Positions 23,801-34,925 of a stretch of 64,000 bases of DNA are shown here, in pieces (position 1 is the stretch's first letter; every line of letters starts with the position of its first letter). Made by a program: the position numbers and the translations under genes. Origin of the DNA: Hymenoscyphus infarciens (taxonomy: Eukaryota > Ascomycota > Leotiomycetes > Helotiales > Helotiaceae). The stretch lies in contig LLCB01000140.1 of assembly GCA_001414345.1 (NCBI GenBank), positions 62,001 to 126,000 of the forward strand, given 5' to 3'. The notes beneath the pieces were generated by a model that saw only the letters and a program-made list of their open reading frames with translations, was not told where the DNA came from and did not search any database.

Positions 23801-24825
23801 CGGCAACAAAAGGTCGCGCTACCAAAAAGCCCGAAGTCGCTGAGCCAAAACGAAAATCCAAACGAAAAGCATCGTCGGCTCTCGAAGAAAGCTTGGAACC
23901 CACACGATCTTCCAAGCGTCAATCGCTGGCTAGGGTAAGCAGATCATCTAGCGCCGATCCCCTGTCTTTGCCATCTGCTTTCACTGGAGGCAGAACGGCC
24001 ACCACACGGAACGCCAATGGATTGTTTTCAAGAATGGTGTTTGCGGTTTCATATGACCCCAAAAACGACAAAGACAAAGACAAGGTTAAAAAGTGTATTG
24101 AAGACCAAGGCGGTAGACTTCTTGAGGTTGGGTTTGCGAATTTGTTTACGGCACAACAGGGAGACGATGAGTATGAAATCATTTTAACTCCGAAGAACAA
24201 AGGTCTCCGATTTGCTGCGGTCATCGCCGACGAGTTCTCGAGAAAGGTCAAGTATATGGAAGCTCTTGCCCTTGGCTTGCCATGTGTCTCTGGACAATGG
24301 GTATTGAATTGCATCGCCAAAGAAACCGTAATCGACTGGTCCCCATATCTACTTTGCGCTGGAAGAGTGGAATATTTGAACGACGCACACATCAGCCGAA
24401 ACCTTGCATCTTATTCAGCCGCCACGGCCGATTTGGCTTCGACAATTGGGGACAGAGCGAAAGTCCTAGCGGGAAAATCAATTCTCATCATTACCTCGAG
24501 AGCTGAATCGGATGCGAAAGGAAAGACGGTCGACTTTTTGCTCCAAGCTTCAGGACCCAGTCGCTGTCTGCAAGTGAGCTCGATGGCGGAAGCGAGAAAA
24601 CGTCTCCAGGATGACGAGGCTGATGGGACGACCTGGGATCTCATCTACTCGTACGGAAAGCATCAGGATGCTGAGAAGCAATTGTTTTCTACTCCCAATT
24701 CAAAGAGGAAACGTGCATCTACGGCACCTGAATCCGACGTTCGTCCGGCTCCGAGCAAGGTTCGCGTGTTGGTGCATGAGGAGGTGCTTCAGAGCTTTAT
24801 CACTGGAAGATTGTTGGAGGATTGA
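20874..24825 (+). CDS. rad9: Rad9/Crb2/53BP1-type DNA-damage checkpoint mediator
   Basis: Exon 1 is 20874-20984 and exon 2 about 21112-24825, about 1274 residues. The donor GTGGTAAGT is strong. The acceptor is less certain; CTCAAG before 21112 keeps phase. The intron holds a (GCGAT)4 run. Residues 1-1000 are disordered and rich in Ser, Pro and acidic residues. They carry several SQ/TQ sites, including two related blocks near residues 517-560 (ASTQSADSQPQ and TLTQSTDPLPP, each followed by ILP-[DE]-SC and PRDIR) and two SLPSTQA blocks. These are probable ATR/ATM (Mec1/Tel1) sites. The C-terminal 270 residues form a tandem BRCT unit: FSRMVFAVSYD...QGGRLLE, then the 53BP1/Crb2-type KYMEALALGLPCVSGQWV. 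The second BRCT contains AGKSILIITSRAES and a terminal VLVHEEVLQSFITGRLL. Such proteins bind modified chromatin and activate Chk1/Rad53 kinases. I see no Tudor domain, which Crb2 and 53BP1 have. Confidence 0.88.
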
Positions 24826-25716
24826 TTGCCGGGTGTTCGTATGGATAACTGTTTATCAAGGGAATTGTACGATATGTATGTGGCTACTAAGAGCATGGAT
24901 GGATGGGATGGATGTTTGCTGAGGTTTTCTTTTTTTGGCTCATGTAGCGTGGTGTTGCTATTGCATTATTCCTGTCCGGGGAGACGGATGAGATACATTG
25001 GGAGGGGGGCGTTTATCATGATACCATATTTGCTAGAATAGAAAGGGAGATTCGTGGCTGGGCATGGTAGCTTGCTGGCTGGATTTGGAGGGTTTATGTA
25101 GAGCTTACGCTGTACTCTGTGTTGTAGTTCTGATGATGAGTTGCAGAGATAATATAGCAACTCACTTGAGCAACATTTGATAAAACTGTTTCCTGTGAAA
25201 CCACGAGATAGGATGGGATGGTAGGGAGGGAGGTTTGTTGAGTGGTTTTCAGGGTGATGTTGCTGGGTCTTTGCTTTCCTCGTGACGGCCAGTATTACTA
25301 TGGCATAGCTACCTTTTTTAATGGGGCATGACATGATGAGAAGGAAAAGGCAGAAGAGATGAGTTGTTTAGTAGTGTTGGGAAATCTCATATACTTTGAA
25401 GGGGGTGTAGGCGGGGGGCGGGATAATTGATATTCACACCTTCCTTCAAGGCTAATATCTTTATTCTAGGGGCCGAGTCCTAAGATAACGTGTACTAAAG
25501 TTTCCCCTGTCATGGCTCACACTTGGCCCAAGTATCGCACCGATTCGCACGTGGTACACCTATTCCAAACTAAAAGTTAACACGTGCGCCTAGTATATAT
25601 TCTCCTTCCCCTGCCTCATATTGTTACATTCAGCAACACGACACACTTTCAACTTTTCCTCTACGTTTTCAAAAAATCTTGCATAGACGAACAGTCAAGA
25701 AAACACATCGCCCGAA
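24826..25716. other. intergenic with two CACGTG boxes
   Basis: No gene seen. Palindromic CACGTG E-boxes (bHLH/Cbf1-type) lie at 25548-25553 and 25581-25586, followed by TATATATTC near 25593. They are 130-170 bp upstream of the next ATG, a plausible promoter layout. Confidence 0.4.
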
Positions 25717-26868
25717 ATGAAGATTGGCAAGTACGTGAAAGTGGATGCCTCCCAGCTTCCTCCTCTTTCCCCTGGCAGAGTTCCCCAACCACAAATATCA
25801 AGCCCCAACTACGGCCAACGTCCAATTTCCCATGAAGTCAGACGAGCATTCGAAGAAAACCTCTCACCTGAAGTTCTCGCAGAAGTAAAAGAGAAGCTCA
25901 AGCGGGACTGGTATAGTCGTGAACGCGACCAATATATACTAGAACTTCAGCAGATTTGGGCACCCCCCGACACTTTACGACTCCTAACACAAATGTCTAA
26001 ACTACATACGATATCGGAGAAGGAGGCAAAGAACACGTTGGGTGAGATCAGTTGGGCGAATCCCGAGTTTTATGCGAAACCATTTTATAATAAAGCTACG
26101 GTCTTCTATTGGATGGATTCGGCGACTGTCGTTCCTAGTGATTGTGATGGGCTTGCGATTGTGGGGAGTATTTGGAATACTTGGATTAAGACTCTAGGTC
26201 GCCAACCACGGTTCCAACTAGAGGATTTCTTCGCTGTGCCGGTTAGTGTTCCCCGGAACATCGCGAAGACTATTCCAGAAATACTTCAGGCACATGAGAA
26301 CATATGTTCCCAGGTGCGAGGAAAACTGGAAAAGGAAGGTGCTGATACCATCGGATTGCACCCGATTTGCGAGGCATTGTTAGTCATCTTCGATGAATAC
26401 AAATTCGTGGATTCTGCATATCTCAAGGAGGAAGATGGCCGTCGTCATTACGCCAACGTCGCTCAACACCAAAGCATTCTCTTGGTTCGAACCGGGAAAG
26501 AAGAAAGGCTCAGTACAGCCATCAGTTTCGATTCTCTCAAGCACGAAGCAGTACCTCTTTCAAGAAAGGAGGAATTGGGAAACTTTGATCTCATTCAGGT
26601 CCCCTTGCAAGTTGGGATACGCTTTCTCGCCAACTTGGTACTTAGGGAAGAAGCGGCGTCTCCTGCTTTATTTCGGGGGCTCCCACATATTTCCGAGGAA
26701 GAGTGTGAGATGAAGGCTTTTTTAAGGGGTGAAGCGGACTTGGCGTGGAGACAGGAAAGGGGGGATTTTTGGAAGGGCATGACAATAAGTGAGGTGAAGG
26801 AGGTAATGATGCTCGGCGATAAATATGAATCCGACGTTGATCCTTCGTTTAAGCTTACCTGGGTTTGA
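25717..26868 (+). CDS. hypothetical protein, 383 residues, no intron
   Basis: Single open frame with even codon use and a stop after FKLTWV. The start MKIGKYVKVDAS has a good AAAATGAAG-type context. I do not recognise a family. Visible features are a Pro-rich N-terminus, an amphipathic helical region (SPEVLAEVKEKLKRDWYSRE), a short KEAKNTLGEISWANPEFY stretch and mixed alpha/beta sequence. There are no membrane segments, no signal peptide and no metal or nucleotide motif. The absence of introns, unlike its neighbours, and the even amino-acid composition support a real protein. Two E-box motifs lie upstream. Confidence 0.7.
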   Translation: MKIGKYVKVDASQLPPLSPGRVPQPQISSPNYGQRPISHEVRRAFEENLSPEVLAEVKEKLKRDWYSRERDQYILELQQIWAPPDTLRLLTQMSKLHTISEKEAKNTLGEISWANPEFYAKPFYNKATVFYWMDSATVVPSDCDGLAIVGSIWNTWIKTLGRQPRFQLEDFFAVPVSVPRNIAKTIPEILQAHENICSQVRGKLEKEGADTIGLHPICEALLVIFDEYKFVDSAYLKEEDGRRHYANVAQHQSILLVRTGKEERLSTAISFDSLKHEAVPLSRKEELGNFDLIQVPLQVGIRFLANLVLREEAASPALFRGLPHISEEECEMKAFLRGEADLAWRQERGDFWKGMTISEVKEVMMLGDKYESDVDPSFKLTWV

Positions 26869-27332
26869 TCACGTCTGGCATGCTCAATTTTATGGGATGA
26901 TCAAATACGGGGGTTGATTTGAGGTTTTGAGTATACTGCTACTTAGAAGACGAATATGGTTAGTCTTCAAAATTAGGAGTTATTTGACTCGTAGCTACGT
27001 GTGAAGACCAGAGCTTCAATAATTTTGGTGTATTCTACGGCCCCAAATTCCAAATATGGCAATGCTTATTTAGTTAAACTTAAGGGAATCAGAACAATTG
27101 TTCGCAGAGACTTGGAAGAATAAGACACTTACCAACTACACCATTATTATAAACACTCTCGGTAGCATTGTAAAATCTTTGGGATCTACTTGAGTGATGG
27201 TCTCCAATTTATCACACCGCTTAGCGCCTCAAAGCAGCAACGCGTCAACTCGAGTATTCACCAACACCTTCCGCCTCCTTTCCCCGCATGATATTTAGGT
27301 GCCTTTCACCTTCGCATATTACAGCAACAAAC
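26869..27332. other. intergenic
   Basis: Promoter and leader of the F-box-like gene. An in-frame ATG at 27288 exists, but the one at 27333 (AACATGGCC) has the better context. Confidence 0.4.
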
Positions 27333-28846
27333 ATGGCCGCAACACCGCCGACACAGTCAAAACCCACAATGCTTGGTGGTGGACATCCAACTCAAGCATC
27401 GAAGACGTTTGAGGAGGTTCAAGACATGCCTGCGAGTACTTCACCTTCGATTCCCACCTACGTACCAACCTCCAACATGCTCATCTATCAAGTCGAGCGC
27501 GTCTACCGACGAGACTGGCCCATGGACTGCTACCTCAATCGTCTCCCCGCCGAGCTTCTCCTCCCCATCTTCAAAGAAATCCTCGAGCATCACACCAAGA
27601 CCTCAAAGTTCTAGAGAAAGGGGGAGATCTTTATCGAGGATGAGCTTGAGCCCTTCAGTTTCAAGGAAAGAATAGGCGGAGACTACAAACACCATTTGAA
27701 TAGACTCCGCAACAAGGTTGACAACCAGATCCCGGCATTGGAGTTGGCGCTCATTCCAGAAAGACGACTCTATCGCCTGCTTTTCCATATGAGAGTGCAG
27801 GCTTGTGTTTTGGTTCTTCGTCCGTCGTTATCCTTTGATTGGTCGGAACCTTTGCCTAGTCTCTCTGAGGCATGGGAGGAACCGTATGATCGACTTGTTG
27901 TCCGAGGCCCCCCTTATCACGTCCCTCGCAGTTGGCAAAGAAGAGGATATTCCAGAAAGCGCATGTGGGGAGAGTACGGACGCCGTCTTCCTGAAGATTG
28001 GGAGATCGATTACCTGGGGGCTTACCCACTCAACAAACCCATGGCACTTTTGGAGAAACACCAAGACCTTCCTGGTCCAAGGGGTTGGAACTGGGAGTAT
28101 CCCGGATTAAAATTCCTGTCACCTTTGATGAGAGATAGCGTGAGAGCAGTTAAGCTGTATACATTGTGAGCATCCAAGCGCGCAAGCAATGTCCATTACT
28201 TACCTAGTTTGTTTTTAGGTCTGATAGGGATCTGTCTTCGGACTACAGAGACTTGATGGAGGCGAGGAGCTATGAGAATGAGATGAAGCTCAAAGCTGTA
28301 CTTGCGTTAGGTCGAATTCTAGAACAGGTGAGCCCCATACCCACCAATCTACACCACCACCCCAAGCTGACTGAGAGACGACAGGCCGCAGGAATTTTAC
28401 CCGCAGCTATCGACAATTTAACAATTCAGTTTGAAAACACCAAACACTTGAGCGAGAGAAGCCACAAGATGTTCAAACAAAACTACACGCCTCTGCGTCA
28501 AGGACTCGAGAAATTCTTAGCGCATTGCAATGTGTCAAGATTGACGTTTGTCGAATTTGGTGGAGGTGGGCTGGATGGTGAGTCCGATGATGAGGCCGTG
28601 GATTCTGGAACAGACTTCGAATTCCATCCTCGTCCCTCGGGCGGCTGGGACCGCCTTCAGTTTGGAATCGGTCTCGACGATTTCCGGGATGTTTTGGCTC
28701 CAAGAACTTCTTATTACTATGAGAGCTCAGATATGAACCCAGAAGATTACCAAGAGTACCTGTGTGAGACCGAAGCACATCACATTGCTTTTCCAAAACA
28801 CACGCTGGCTTTCAAGTCCAAGAAGGGGAAAAAGATTGCTTATTGA
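27333..28846 (+). pseudogene. F-box-like protein gene with premature TAG
   Basis: Exons 27333-28165, 28219-28327 and 28385-28846 would give 467 codons, with well-formed introns (GTGAGC...TTTTTAG, GTGAGC...GACAG) and consistent phases. Near residue 70 an F-box-like motif reads NRLPAELLLPIFKEIL, the Skp1-binding helix of SCF ubiquitin-ligase receptors. Right after it, at 27612-27614, an in-frame TAG interrupts the frame, and the same frame then stays open for 551 bases to the first intron. The downstream part has aromatic/charged helical sequence (RRLYRLLFHMRVQACVLVLR, HMFK-like repeats) and acidic stretches (ESDDEAVDSGTDFE). CAG to TAG by a single C-to-T change in CpA context would explain the stop. 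The product may be truncated to 93 residues or the gene may be dead. Reads are needed to exclude an error. Confidence 0.65.
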
Positions 28847-29057
28847 TGACTTGGGAATTGAAAGAATCTCTGTTGTCGGAGTCATGTTCATAGTATCGGA
28901 ATGCTTATTGCCAGGGAAGGAAATCTGCAATGGAAAGCGGAATGAATTATGGGGAGTCGTATGCTTTAGTCTAACGAAGATTCTCTTCCCCAAATAAGGA
29001 CAATGAAAAGCATACACAAATGGATTGAAAGCAGGAGTTGGACTGTGAAGATAGCCT

Positions 29058-31283
29058 CTAGGCAGTCTTCCCAAACTCAACACTCTTCTGCTCAACATCC
29101 AACACCGTCTTCAAATGCTCATATCTCAACGGCACCTCCTTGTGTTGACTCAACAACTGTGCTGTCTTCAAGATGTTTTTAATCTGTCTCCCATTGATTT
29201 CCACCTCTGCCAAATTCTCCACATCCACCGCACTCAACTCATGCTTGATACCTCTCTCCAAAAAGTTATTCCAAACTTTCGTTCGAGAGAGCTTATCAAG
29301 ATCAGGATACTCCATTCGGATGTGAATACCTGAAAAGCGAGAAGAATTAGCAATCATTCAAAACTACCGATCGGAACAATTGTGCCAAAAGGTTGAATTG
29401 ATTGGAATTATGGTGTACAAGCGGGAGTTACTTACGCGACTGGAAAGCCGGATCCATGTTCTTGACGCGATTGGTTGTGAGGAAAAGAATTCCTTCGTAG
29501 TATTCCAGAGTTCGGAGAAATATTGAGACGATCTTGTTTCGTTCAAGATCGTGGGCGCTTCGGGCTTCGAGGAAGACATCACACTCATCCAACAAGAGGA
29601 CGGCGTTCCATTTCGCAACCATTTCGAGGATGGTAGTGAGAGTCCCTTCAACCTCAGAGCTGTCAACACCTAGATCACCAGCACTCATCCTGTAGAGAAT
29701 CCCGAAGTCAGTATTGCCATTTGCAGTAATATTTCTGAGGAGGAAAACTACTCACATGTACAGAGGCACTTTCATGTCTTCTGCCACGGACTCGGCTGTC
29801 AAAGTCTTTCCAATACCCGGACCACCTGAGAGAAGCATGATGATTCCTTTTCCTTTACCAGAAATCACGTCATCGAAGCTGTCTTTGTATTTGGTCTGAG
29901 CAGATACGAATGCTCGGATGAGCTCTTTCTGAGCCGGTGGGAGAACGAGATTGCCGAAAGCAGAACCATTCCAGACGATGGGTTTCACTTCATCAACGAA
30001 GAAAGAAAGCCATTGCTTGGTTTTCAAGGCATATCCCTTGACGGAGCTTGCGCAGTGGGTGAGTTGCTCGTCAGTGAGAGGGATACGCTTCGTGTCTTGT
30101 TGCATCTTGACCCCAGAATCGTTTGGCTCTATGTCATAATCGTCACTATCATCGCTGAATTGCTCTGAAATATGAGAGTCATCGTCGGGGGTATCGGCTT
30201 TGGACTTGATTGTGAGGGGTGTCAGGGGTTGGATACTGTTGGGATTGAATTTCCCAAAAGCAAATTTATCAATGATGATTCTTGAATCGATCGTGACCTT
30301 GATGTCCTGACCACATCGATTCTTGCCGAGCGCATAGGACTTGTAAGCTTGATAGTGGTAACCGTGGTACTTTTCGAAGATTCTGCCCCGGTTGATGAGT
30401 TTCGCGCGGATCTTCTTCTGATTGGGATGAAACTCAAGTGGGAAAGCTTCAAGCTCTGCAATGTTCATGGTGCCACCAAAGGCTGGGATGAGATGCTGTG
30501 ACATGGCGTATCCAAATCGATCACCATCCCAATCAACTTTTTGGCACGATAGACTATAACATGGACCATATTTGGGATGCTTTATGTAGTCTCCTTGGGT
30601 AAATTTCAGGCCGCAGTGTCTATCCCATTCATTCGCATAAATTGTTCCACCGGGCTGAAAGATAGTCCAAAGATGTTGGAATGTAATGACTTGGTTTTCG
30701 ATGTAATCGTTCTTGGCTGAGATGATGTCTTGAAGCTCGGCTTGAAGTATGGAATATAGCAATTGTAGGTGCTTTCTGGTCTCTTCGTGTGTCTCAGCAG
30801 CCAATGCAGACGTGAGTTCTGACCATCGGTGAACGAAAGGATTGAATGGCGCGAAGAATTCGAGTCTTTTGAGGGTAACAGTAACACCTAAGCGATAAAT
30901 TGTTAGACACTGACACCCCCAGAAAGGAATTTAAACATACCCGGATAGTTTTTCAAAACCTTGGTCAAGACATTTTTCAGCAAGGGGCTCTGAACAACAA
31001 TACTGTGAATTTCGAGTTTCTTTCGAGAATCGAAACTCTTCTTGTTTCGAACAAGAATCGCATAGCGAGCAGTAACTTCGTTTTCAGCCGCTTCTAGGAG
31101 GTCTTCGGGATATTGGTCAGTCCATGAAGTGCGGCCCCTGTCGTCTTCCAATTGGTAGAGGTCCTTGATATCGCATCTCATGCCCAGCTCTTCAACTACC
31201 GCCGGGGAAGTTGAATTGTTGAATGACGACCCTGTGGGAGGTACTTGGTTAGGAGTAAGGCTCTGCGGAGTTTGGTCGCCCAT
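29058..31283 (-). CDS. DUF7025-AAA+ ATPase
   Basis: Four exons on the minus strand: 31283-30941, 30887-29756, 29689-29436 and 29329-29058, giving 666 residues. The N-terminal half holds the fungal DUF7025 region (FQHLWTIFQPGGTIYA...HCGLKF, then RGRIFEKYHGYHYQAYKS). After an acidic linker comes one AAA+ domain: Walker A GGPGIGKTLTAE, the MSAGDLGVDSSEVEGTL segment over intron 2, Walker B VLLLDECDVFLE, sensor-1 ILFLTTNRV, and an arginine-finger/second-region segment at the exon 3/4 joint (FQSR|IHIRMEYPDLD). The lid ends with NGRQIKNILKTAQLL. Substrates of this lineage-specific family are unknown; unfolding or remodelling of proteins is the general AAA+ role. No membrane segment or mitochondrial presequence is evident. 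A start 8 codons upstream (31307) is possible. Confidence 0.9.
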
Positions 31284-31792
31284 TGTGAAAGTTGAAAAAG
31301 TTTGCAAAGCTGAAACTCTAAATCAGTGCGTGTGGAAGTGGGAAATTTCTGATACATGAAGGGAAATACAATAATTATACTTTCGTAGAAACCAATATTC
31401 ACAGCGTACAGAAGTGTGATCGGTACTGAATAGAGGTAGCAAGCTTCTGCCTTTTTTGCCACTTCTCCAGGCAACGAGACAAGGCAAATCCGAGTGAACG
31501 GTAAAGGATTTCTACAATAATTTCAGGTAGTTCGCAAGATTTACGTCAAGTTCAACCCTTGGTCACCCGCTAACTGGGGATGGATTGACTCCCATTCTGC
31601 CTTTGTGACTGCCTTGTCATGAGTTTTGCAGGAAGGCAGCCTTCTGCCTTGGGTCTGGTTGACAACCCGAACAGTTCAATAGAACCTCGAGAATTATGAT
31701 TACAAACTTCTGCCTTGGATGCGATGGGTGAGGTGGCGTCGTGGTGGTTTCGATATCCTCAAACCTTGGGGTTGTTGGCGCCTGCTTACCGC
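31284..31792. other. intergenic
   Basis: Promoter of the AAA gene on the minus strand and flank of the small inverted-repeat element. No gene seen. Confidence 0.4.
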
Positions 31793-31807
31793 CCGCCTAC
31801 ACCCCGC

Positions 31808-32010
31808 CACCAGGGGTTGTAGGAATTCGTAACTATAGTCTAAGGTACCTTCCCTTTCTATAATTCTCTTAACTGTTCTAGAACAATAAAGATAGTATAA
31901 ATCTTATTATTCTAGTTACGTAGGATAATTAAATTAATTCTCCTAGTCTTAGAGAGTAGTATAAAGGGATTCTGCTTATAACTAGTCACGAATTCCTACT
32001 CCCCCTGGTG
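31808..32010. mobile_element. MITE-like inverted-repeat element, about 200 bp
   Basis: The two ends are imperfect inverted repeats of about 30 bp. Left: CACCAGGGGTTGTAGGAATT followed by CGTAACTA. Right, read inward on the other strand: CACCAGGGGGAGTAGGAATT followed by CGTGACTA. The middle is AT-rich with no frame. CCGCCTACA occurs at 31793-31801 and 32011-32019 and may be a 9-bp target duplication, but six extra bases (31802-31807) separate it from the left repeat. The size and structure fit a non-autonomous DNA transposon. Confidence 0.55.
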
Positions 32011-32019
32011 CCGCCTACA

Positions 32020-33161
32020 ATCTCCATCAAAAGTCTCCCTATTTGACGATCAGCATGCAATCACCACAATAAAAATAAATGCAAAAAGACAAGTAGGAAG
32101 GTGGGGGGGGGGTGATGATATTGTGAGTCAAGAAGAGTTTCTACCTGGGTGGCAACGCCCTACAAGGGCTGCTGGACTCTAGGTTTCAATATCAGATTGG
32201 TCTTTAGGACTGCTGTTGGGGACATCCATCAATTTCAGCCTATTGGTGATCTTGATAGAATTTCCGCTGTCAGATGTTCTCGTTACCTTGTACACGTTAT
32301 TTACTTTTTCGAGACAATGTTAGAGAATTACCCCAACCAAGTGGATGACGGACGATAACTTATTTGCAAAAATTATTTCATTATTCTTCTCTTTGTCTTT
32401 TTCTTAAGACTGTTTACACCTGGAATATGATATTCCATTGATCGTTATAAATTTTTTCCGCCATTCTATTCTACTTAATTTCTGTGATATCCGAGAAACT
32501 TGAGGTATTGAACAATAGAGGTGTCCGCAGAGCAATGGCCAGATAATATTTTCAGAGTTACACGGATATGAGAGGGCAGGTCAAAGACTCTATGTTTAGC
32601 ACATGAGCTATAGAACGATATAATTACTACTTGATCGACTATTATTAACAGAATTATTTGAGAAGACGAGAAACTGACTTTCACCAAATTCGAAGACCTT
32701 TTATAAGTGAACCCTCTTGAAATGGCACCAAATGGGCAGACAGGGGTGAGATGCATAATTTGTTACATATAATTTTCTCCATCATGATAGCCCAACTACT
32801 AACACTCTATGGCTTTGGAAGGTCTCCAGATTTCATAGCCGTTTTCCGCCAACGGATACAGTGTAACAAATTCAAGGTTATCATAACTTTCTTTGCACAA
32901 TGACGAGGGGCCCTAACCGTACTCGACTTGGGTGAGCTCCAGAATCAACGAGGGGAACTTTTCCATGTCACCAAATGGGATGGGGAGGAGGGGAAAAGAT
33001 TCACATCTCTCAATCACCATGCAACCGCCTACCTAAGATGCATCAATGGGCAGAACGAATAGTATCGATGCCAAGATCCGCGATCTCGGTCCATCAATCA
33101 GAGTGGTGGGTTCGCACTGGATCTCGTAGACCACATTTCAACGCGCCCAAAAAGTCTCACG
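32020..33161. other. intergenic, no supported gene
   Basis: No coding signal. A G run at 32103-32112 is notable only as a homopolymer. Confidence 0.4.
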
Positions 33162-34925
33162 TCAAATGATGTACACTGGCAATCGACAACCTAACAACTC
33201 ACTCTTGGGGATCTGGACATCTTTCTTGCTGAAATCATGGAGCATCAACCAGCACAACATCCGGAGAATGAGCATAGACCATATGCTGTTCCTCTCATCG
33301 GTGACATCGGATGGCAAGTCACTTCCTGAGTGGCTTCGTCCGGATTCTTGTGATGTTTCAGATACCTGTGATACTTTTTCGGCACTCGAGGACAGTTTGC
33401 GATCTCCCGATTTGATGACCGATTTGCGAATGACATCAAAGTATATGTCGATAAATCTCTTCTCTCGATCGACCGGTCGTGTGTGATTCAACTGATCAAA
33501 GTCGGACTCCCCGCCCGAACCTTTCCGGTTGATTTTGCAGAGAACGACCTGAATGTGTCTCCACAACACATCAATTACCCTCGACGGTGGAAGGTTCTCG
33601 TCTGTCAGGTAACTGTCAATCTTGTCAATTGTATCATGCAAGACGTCGAGCAGCATAGGAGACAATATATCTTCTTGCTGACCGACGATCTCTGTTTCGA
33701 TTCTCTCGAGCATCCGAAGCATCATACCATTGGCTGAGAAATGTCTTTCAAGTCGGAGTCGTTGATGGAAGGCCGACAATAGCTCTCGGAGCGAAAATGA
33801 CTTTTTGTTCCAATGAAAAATTGTTGGGTTTGGGAGCATCCGGAAACAAGATCCCTTAAGATGGAGAGGCTTTCCGAGCATACCCATCAGTTCGAAGGGA
33901 ATGTGAAATAAATGTTCCGTCCTGCTTCCTTCGTCCAAGAAATGATGAGCCGTTGTAATATCACATCCAATGAGAACAAGCGTTTCTGCGATTTCGTGCC
34001 TGCTCCCAAGCTGAAGCGTTGGCATATCCCCTTGCTTCATCGTGTCGACGACCGGGGGAGCCTCCATCGCACCGGGCTTGCCGTATCTGAAAATCGTTGG
34101 CACAAAACCAAAGCATAACTCCTTCACCTCATCCCTTGGCACAAGCCGGCTCTCTTCAAACTTTTGTCGCCCAGTCCTTTCAAAAGTAAAGAGAATACCC
34201 AGATTGTTTGCGTTGCTTCCGGAAAGAATGAAGCCATTGCCCTCCGCTCGATATTGGTGCCACTTTCGATCGAACTCCTGCCAATGTATCCCAAGTGCAG
34301 CGGCCACTTCAACAATATGCGATATCGTACTCGTAGCATACGGTTTTTTGATATCCTGCATGGTATCCCAGGACCGAGTCTTGGGTTGTACGGCGATGGC
34401 GAAGGTTGGGATATATTCCGGTGCTCCTTTGCGGCTCGTGGCCTTCCATTGTATTTGCTCCCATTTCCTGCTCTCCCTCTCCATTTTCTGCACGGCAGAA
34501 AGGAGGTCCAACCAACTCGCGCGCTCGTTGTCTGCCGTGTGAACGTCTTCTTGGAGTGCTATGATGTTGGGCATCTCGATTTCTGGTAACATTGTGCGTG
34601 TTTGAGTGTAGGATTCGTTCGTACCGTTGGCATAGTAGAGTTCACGAGTGGCAACCGGTTTTTTTTTGTTTTCCAGTGGGGCAACGAACAGAACGGGCGC
34701 TTCGAATTGCACTTCGAAACGGAGCTCAGATGGTCGGAATACTCGTCTCGTTGTGTCTGCCCACAAGCCAATGACTTTTGCACTGCAGTTGGAGTATCCA
34801 GTGGCGCTAGCATAGTATTGCTGTAGGAGCTGGAGAGTCGTCGCAACGAGGGCCGTGACTGAGATTATCAGGGCGACGATGGAGGTTATGGCAGCAACAT
34901 CGAGGGGCTTATCGGGGTTGTCCAT
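33162..34925 (-). CDS. modin-like fungal membrane protein
   Basis: Single open frame of 587 residues. A hydrophobic segment occupies residues 13-40 (ITSIVALIISVTALVATTLQ) and is followed by LLQQYYASATGYSNCSAKVI and RPSELRFEVQFEAPVLFV. This head is characteristic of the ascomycete modin-like proteins, named after a Podospora incompatibility modifier. The large remainder is presumably cytosolic or extracellular. It includes QDIKKPYATSTISHIVEVAA, a long helical region (LSAFHQRLRLERHF) and a Ser-rich stretch before a second hydrophobic run (SIWSMLILRMLCWLMLHDF). There is no catalytic motif. Biochemical function is unknown. The start is fixed by the only ATG before the TM segment. Confidence 0.75.
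   Translation of the reverse strand: MDNPDKPLDVAAITSIVALIISVTALVATTLQLLQQYYASATGYSNCSAKVIGLWADTTRRVFRPSELRFEVQFEAPVLFVAPLENKKKPVATRELYYANGTNESYTQTRTMLPEIEMPNIIALQEDVHTADNERASWLDLLSAVQKMERESRKWEQIQWKATSRKGAPEYIPTFAIAVQPKTRSWDTMQDIKKPYATSTISHIVEVAAALGIHWQEFDRKWHQYRAEGNGFILSGSNANNLGILFTFERTGRQKFEESRLVPRDEVKELCFGFVPTIFRYGKPGAMEAPPVVDTMKQGDMPTLQLGSRHEIAETLVLIGCDITTAHHFLDEGSRTEHLFHIPFELMGMLGKPLHLKGSCFRMLPNPTIFHWNKKSFSLRELLSAFHQRLRLERHFSANGMMLRMLERIETEIVGQQEDILSPMLLDVLHDTIDKIDSYLTDENLPPSRVIDVLWRHIQVVLCKINRKGSGGESDFDQLNHTRPVDREKRFIDIYFDVIRKSVIKSGDRKLSSSAEKVSQVSETSQESGRSHSGSDLPSDVTDERNSIWSMLILRMLCWLMLHDFSKKDVQIPKSELLGCRLPVYII

Noticed and set aside
16714..24825. A co-located DNA-repair cluster (BRCT gene, Rad9-like, XLF)
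   Set aside because: The genes are separated by unrelated genes or long spacers and differ in strand; proximity is more likely coincidence.
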